From positions 1 through 52,003 of the forward strand of contig JAWAZL010000008.1 of the NCBI GenBank assembly GCA_038817485.1: DNA of 52,003 nt. Reading direction: 5' to 3'. The notes beneath the pieces were generated by a model that ran no database searches, was not told the DNA's origin, and saw only the letters and a program-made list of their open reading frames with translations. Shown in pieces: positions 48,930-52,003 of the stretch. Source of the DNA: Nitrososphaerota archaeon. GTDB lineage: Archaea > Thermoproteota > Nitrososphaeria_A > Caldarchaeales > JAVZCJ01. Position numbers and translations under genes: made by a program. Numbering within the stretch: the stretch's first letter is position 1; every line of letters begins with the position of its first letter.

Positions 48930-50034
48930 ATCCTTTCCCTCTTAATAATTTATTAATAATTGTTTTTAATAAACCTATTCTATCAAGTAAAATTATAAAT
49001 AAAAGGATGGAACGTGTAGTTGCAAAATATTGTGTAGTTGAAAAAGCTTGAGTAGGATTTGGTGTTACAAACCAGAAAAGTATGATACATGCATTAAATA
49101 ATTCGAATGGATAAAAAAGATAAAAACTTTTATCACTAAAAACAAAGAAAGGTAAAAGGAATAAATTCATTTGAGGAGTATAAACATAATTTGTTAAAAG
49201 GAAAACAGATAGCATAGCAAAACACTTTTCAATAATATTTTCCTCTTTCCAAATATAAACTTTGAAAGCTCCATAAATTAATAATAATTCACTTAAAAGT
49301 TTAGCAGTATTCCAAGAAGATGGGTTTATAAAAAGGAAAACGAGCCAACTATTTTCTAAGCCCCATTCCATATGATGTTTATATGTTTCAAACCATACAG
49401 GATAATTATAAATAGCTGGTAATAAATTTGCTATAAATGGAATGATTATTGCTGGAATAAGAAATGACAATTTTTTTCTAAAGCCTTTTATTTCTAATAA
49501 AAATATTGGAATTAAAAGTATTGGTACTAATTTAGAAATTATTCCAAATCCAATAGATAAACCAGCTAAGGAAAATTTTTCCTTAAAATAGAAGAAAATT
49601 GCTAATAATATGAAAAAAACAACTAAAATATCATAATTATAAACTAAAAATATAAGCATTGATGGAGTAAGTAGAAAATATCTATATATTCTATTAATTT
49701 CATAATTTTTTAATTTAATTATTTTGTAAGTTAATAAAACTGAGCCTAGAGTAAAGAATAATAAATGAATACTCATTAATATATAGTATTTAAAAAGGTC
49801 GTTTCCTAAAATAACAGAAATATATGTAATTAAACCAGCTAATTGTGGATATTCAAATTTAACTTGAAAATATGGTATTCCTCTACTTCTAATTTCTTCT
49901 CTGTACCAAATGCTTACTATATCAGAGTAATAATTTGGTTCTATGAATGGACAATGTATAATAGCAGATAAAGCAAATATTATAAGAGAAGCTATTAATA
50001 TTTCTAATAATTCTTTCTCAATTTTTCTCTTCAA
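48916..50034 (-). CDS. GT-C type multi-pass glycosyltransferase
   Basis: A 372-residue membrane protein with about ten hydrophobic segments. A first-loop acidic motif follows the first segment (IEPNYYSDIVSIWYREEIRS), as in PIG-M/ALG-type mannosyltransferases, and FSLAGLSIGFGIISKLVPIL is typical of such proteins. The start is TTG at 50034. It lies between elp3 (11 nt upstream) and the PMT gene (14-nt overlap). A dolichol-phosphate sugar donor is likely. The exact linkage cannot be told. Confidence 0.8.
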   Translation of the reverse strand: MKRKIEKELLEILIASLIIFALSAIIHCPFIEPNYYSDIVSIWYREEIRSRGIPYFQVKFEYPQLAGLITYISVILGNDLFKYYILMSIHLLFFTLGSVLLTYKIIKLKNYEINRIYRYFLLTPSMLIFLVYNYDILVVFFILLAIFFYFKEKFSLAGLSIGFGIISKLVPILLIPIFLLEIKGFRKKLSFLIPAIIIPFIANLLPAIYNYPVWFETYKHHMEWGLENSWLVFLFINPSSWNTAKLLSELLLIYGAFKVYIWKEENIIEKCFAMLSVFLLTNYVYTPQMNLFLLPFFVFSDKSFYLFYPFELFNACIILFWFVTPNPTQAFSTTQYFATTRSILLFIILLDRIGLLKTIINKLLRGKGYVYS

Positions 50035-50045
50035 ATTTCTTCACG

Positions 50046-51647
50046 TTATATTTTTTTAGATACATATGGTCCATCTTTAATATATCCTTTTCTTAAGAAG
50101 TATTCTTTTACTCCAATACCGCTAATCACAACAATTTTTTTAGCATCAAATTTTTCTTTTGAAATTCTTTCAGCTTCATTTAATAATTTTGAACCAAAAC
50201 CAAGATGTTGCCAAGCATCTTTATTTTTCAATTTCTCACCAACTGGAACCATACTTCCATAAACATGTATTTCTCTTACAATCGTAGAATTTTCTAATTC
50301 TTTTCTTAAAAATTTTGAAGGATATCTTAATCTTAAGAAACCTATTAATATATCATTTTTAACATCTTCAAAAGATAAAAATATATCTATTCCATTTGAA
50401 GATTGATATTCCATTTTAATTAATTTTATATTTTCAAGATCAGGAATAATTCCTTCTTTTAAAAATTTATGACCAACTTCTCTACATCTTATACATTTAC
50501 ATTCTAAATTTTTTTCCTTCATTTTTTTCTCTACTATTTCTCTTAAATTGCTTTTCTTTATTCCAGCAATTATAAGTTGAGAAGGGACATCTCTTTGAAG
50601 TCTAAGTATTCTAACATATCTAGGAGTTAATTTAAGCCATTCTATTAATAGATTAATTAGTTCTTCTTCGGAATATGGTTTATATTTCCCTTCTTTCCAC
50701 CATTCATAAAGCTTTGTGCCTTCGATTACTAATGTAGGATATATTTTTAGCATATCTGGCCTAAAAGCTTGATTATTAAAACATTCTTTAAACATTTCAA
50801 TATCTTTTTCAATTGATGATCCTGGAAGATTTGGCATTAAATGATAAGCAACTTTAAAACCTAAATCTTTTGCTATTTCAGTAGCTTCTATAACATCTTG
50901 CACGGTATGTTTTCTTTCAATAATTTCATATATTTCATTACTTAAAGCTTGAACACCCAATTCTATACGTGTAACACCCATTTCAAGTAATTCATTAAGA
51001 TGATTTAATTTTGCCCAATCAGGCCTTGTTTCAACAGTAATTCCTGAAATTCTTCTTTTAGAAAATTCTGCTATTCTTATTGCTTCATTTAAATTTTCTG
51101 AATTATAACCAGTTATAGCATCTATGCAATTTTTAATAAAATATTTTTGATATTCTAATGGTGTTGCTGGAAAAGTTCCACCCATTATTATTAATTCAAT
51201 TTTATCAACTTTATGTCCAATAGCTTCATATTGTTTTATCCTATTAAAAACCTGCAAATAAGGATCATAATTATATTGAGCTCCCCTCATTGCAGCTGGT
51301 TCAAAACCAGTATAGCTTTGAGGAGTACCCTGATCTATTCCACCAGGACAATATATGCATTTTCCATGAGGGCATTTATATGGTTTAGTCATTACAGCTA
51401 TAACTGTAACTCCTGAAATAATTCTAGTTTTTTTCCTAATAAGTAAATTACCAAAAGCTTCTTTTTCTTTATCATTCATATAAGCTAAAATATCTGCATT
51501 AGAAGGTATGCTTTCTAATTTTAATTGAGAAGCTACTTTAATTTTTAATTTATTTATTTCATCTATTGATTTAGCTTCTCCACTAACTATTTTCTCAATT
51601 ATTATCTTACAAGCTTTTTTTAGGGATTCTTCCACTAGAGAATTCAT
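50046..51647 (-). CDS. elp3: Elp3, tRNA U34 carboxymethyl synthase
   Basis: A 533-residue radical-SAM/GNAT enzyme that installs the 5-carboxymethyl group on wobble uridine of tRNA from acetyl-CoA. The iron-sulfur cysteines are Cys92, Cys97 and Cys100 in KCPHGKCIYCPGG, followed by the SAM region GGTFPATPLEYQKYF and the ITVETRPDWAK segment. The zinc-binding cysteines are CKCIRCREVGH near residue 395. A C-terminal acetyltransferase fold contains WQHLGFGSKLLNEAE. This is the archaeal one-subunit form; no other Elongator genes are needed. It heads an operon with the two glycosyltransferases. An inverted-repeat cluster lies in its promoter. Confidence 0.95.
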   Translation of the reverse strand: MNSLVEESLKKACKIIIEKIVSGEAKSIDEINKLKIKVASQLKLESIPSNADILAYMNDKEKEAFGNLLIRKKTRIISGVTVIAVMTKPYKCPHGKCIYCPGGIDQGTPQSYTGFEPAAMRGAQYNYDPYLQVFNRIKQYEAIGHKVDKIELIIMGGTFPATPLEYQKYFIKNCIDAITGYNSENLNEAIRIAEFSKRRISGITVETRPDWAKLNHLNELLEMGVTRIELGVQALSNEIYEIIERKHTVQDVIEATEIAKDLGFKVAYHLMPNLPGSSIEKDIEMFKECFNNQAFRPDMLKIYPTLVIEGTKLYEWWKEGKYKPYSEEELINLLIEWLKLTPRYVRILRLQRDVPSQLIIAGIKKSNLREIVEKKMKEKNLECKCIRCREVGHKFLKEGIIPDLENIKLIKMEYQSSNGIDIFLSFEDVKNDILIGFLRLRYPSKFLRKELENSTIVREIHVYGSMVPVGEKLKNKDAWQHLGFGSKLLNEAERISKEKFDAKKIVVISGIGVKEYFLRKGYIKDGPYVSKKI

Positions 51648-51703
51648 ATATTGGTCCCAATCAAAGCATAGTTAATACTCTTCTTACATAAAAAGTATTG
51701 TAT

Positions 51704-51733
51704 TTAAGTATTAATAAAAAGACTAATACTTAA
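51704..51733. promoter_or_regulatory. 10-bp inverted repeat upstream of elp3
   Basis: TTAAGTATTA (51704-51713) and TAATACTTAA (51724-51733) form a perfect 10-bp inverted repeat with a 10-base spacer. Further copies of the core occur nearby: TTAATACT at 51672-51679 and AGTATT at 51694-51699. The cluster lies between the oxidoreductase stop and the elp3 start and overlaps a TATA-like TACTTAAATAC on the minus strand. It may be a multi-site operator, or a terminator stem for the upstream gene. Confidence 0.5.
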
Positions 51734-51773
51734 CTTTTTAATTAATAACATTTAATAAAAAATAGAATATTTC

Positions 51774-52003
51774 TTAAGATGTAATAATTTTTAAAGCAGC
51801 ATCCCTAATAGCTTCAGCAATTGTTGGATGTGCATGAAAAGTTTCAACTATATCTTTTGGAGATACGCCATACTTAATAACTAATGTGGCTTCTCCTGCA
51901 ACTTCTGTAACAAGTGGTCCAAGCATGTGTATTCCAATTATTTTTCCAGTATACGCATTTACTAAAGTAACTATTTTTATCATTCCTTCAGTTTCACCCA
52001 TAC
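51774..52003 (-). CDS. pyridine nucleotide-disulfide oxidoreductase, C-terminal part (cut by window edge)
   Basis: Only the last roughly 76 residues are inside the window; the gene continues past the right end. They are the dimerisation domain of dihydrolipoamide dehydrogenase/mercuric reductase-type flavoproteins: YTGKIIGIHMLGPLVTEVAG and VETFHAHPTIAEAIRDAAL. The His-Pro (HPT) and its following Glu are the active-site base pair contributed by this domain, so the enzyme looks functional. The exact substrate (dihydrolipoamide or other) needs the missing N-terminal part. It ends 126 nt before elp3 begins. Confidence 0.85.
   Translation of the reverse strand, partial: MGETEGMIKIVTLVNAYTGKIIGIHMLGPLVTEVAGEATLVIKYGVSPKDIVETFHAHPTIAEAIRDAALKIITS

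Noticed and set aside
1-52003. CRISPR array or rRNA genes
   Set aside because: No regularly spaced repeats of 24-37 bases and no GC-rich conserved rRNA stretches were seen on reading the window; short A/T repeats are composition effects.

Overview
The window is a gene-dense stretch of an AT-rich (roughly 30% GC by eye) archaeal chromosome. The gene set is that of the TACK/Thermoproteota (crenarchaeal-type) group: Cbf5, an archaeal CCA-adding enzyme, Rpp30, L15e, S25e, a COG1325 RNA-binding protein, ApgM, ADP-forming acetyl-CoA synthetase, archaeal Elp3, NreA and archaeal TATA promoters. Two features point the same way: a bulge-helix-bulge (BHB) intron in cbf5, and a tRNA gene with two BHB introns and no encoded CCA. 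Many genes start 3-5 nt after GTGAT or GGTGAT, the complement of the archaeal 16S 3' end; I used this to move several starts. Others look leaderless, with a TATA element about 25-30 nt upstream. No CRISPR array, intact insertion sequence, rRNA or replication origin was seen.

Layout. 1-692: no intact gene, but a probable decayed coding remnant. 693-3444: operon of RNA ligase-like ThpR, CCA-adding enzyme and a COG2112 kinase. 3437-7938 (minus): FrhB-like iron-sulfur protein, a PadR-ABC ATPase-ABC permease operon and an arrestin-fold zinc-ribbon protein. 8200-9881 (plus): CBS/zinc-ribbon, Mut7-C and AMMECR1 operon. 9884-13511 (minus): glycosyltransferase, MscS channel, small membrane protein and an ion-transporter-superfamily permease. 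13773-14954: cbf5 with a 13-nt intron, then tRNA-Ser(GGA) with two introns. 15418-17545: orphan mini ribbon-helix-helix protein and RqcH. 17755-22914: an MFS transporter fused to a DUF47/PhoU-like domain, and a sugar-type ABC importer without its ATPase.

23269-31003 is a mosaic of metabolic and small genes: ApgM, glutamine synthetase, a malate/lactate-type dehydrogenase, nitroreductase, a cyclophilin-like protein and S25e, plus a Sec61beta-like reading frame without a start codon. 31092-37052 holds a Trm5/TYW2 methyltransferase, Rpp30 with COG1325, a fused ADP-forming acetyl-CoA synthetase with a BioD/DRTGG protein, and L15e. 37390-38164 is a VapBC-type pair. 38308-42051 holds a transglutaminase-like surface protein, an enlarged ECF S-component and, divergent from it across 63 bp, a threonine-synthase-like protein that lacks the PLP lysine and ends in a PadR DNA-binding domain. 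42145-46166 holds an acyltransferase and the Leloir genes galE, galK and galT. 46295-52003 holds NreA, an Elp3-GT-C-PMT operon and the end of a pyridine-nucleotide-disulfide oxidoreductase.

The best candidates for something undescribed are the PLP-lysine-less threonine-synthase/PadR regulator facing an ECF transporter across a palindrome, the MFS-DUF47 fusion, and the very small cbf5 intron beside the two-intron tRNA-Ser. The intron set ties to genes in the same window: CCA must be added to this tRNA, yet the CCA-adding enzyme here has Asn in place of its third catalytic carboxylate.
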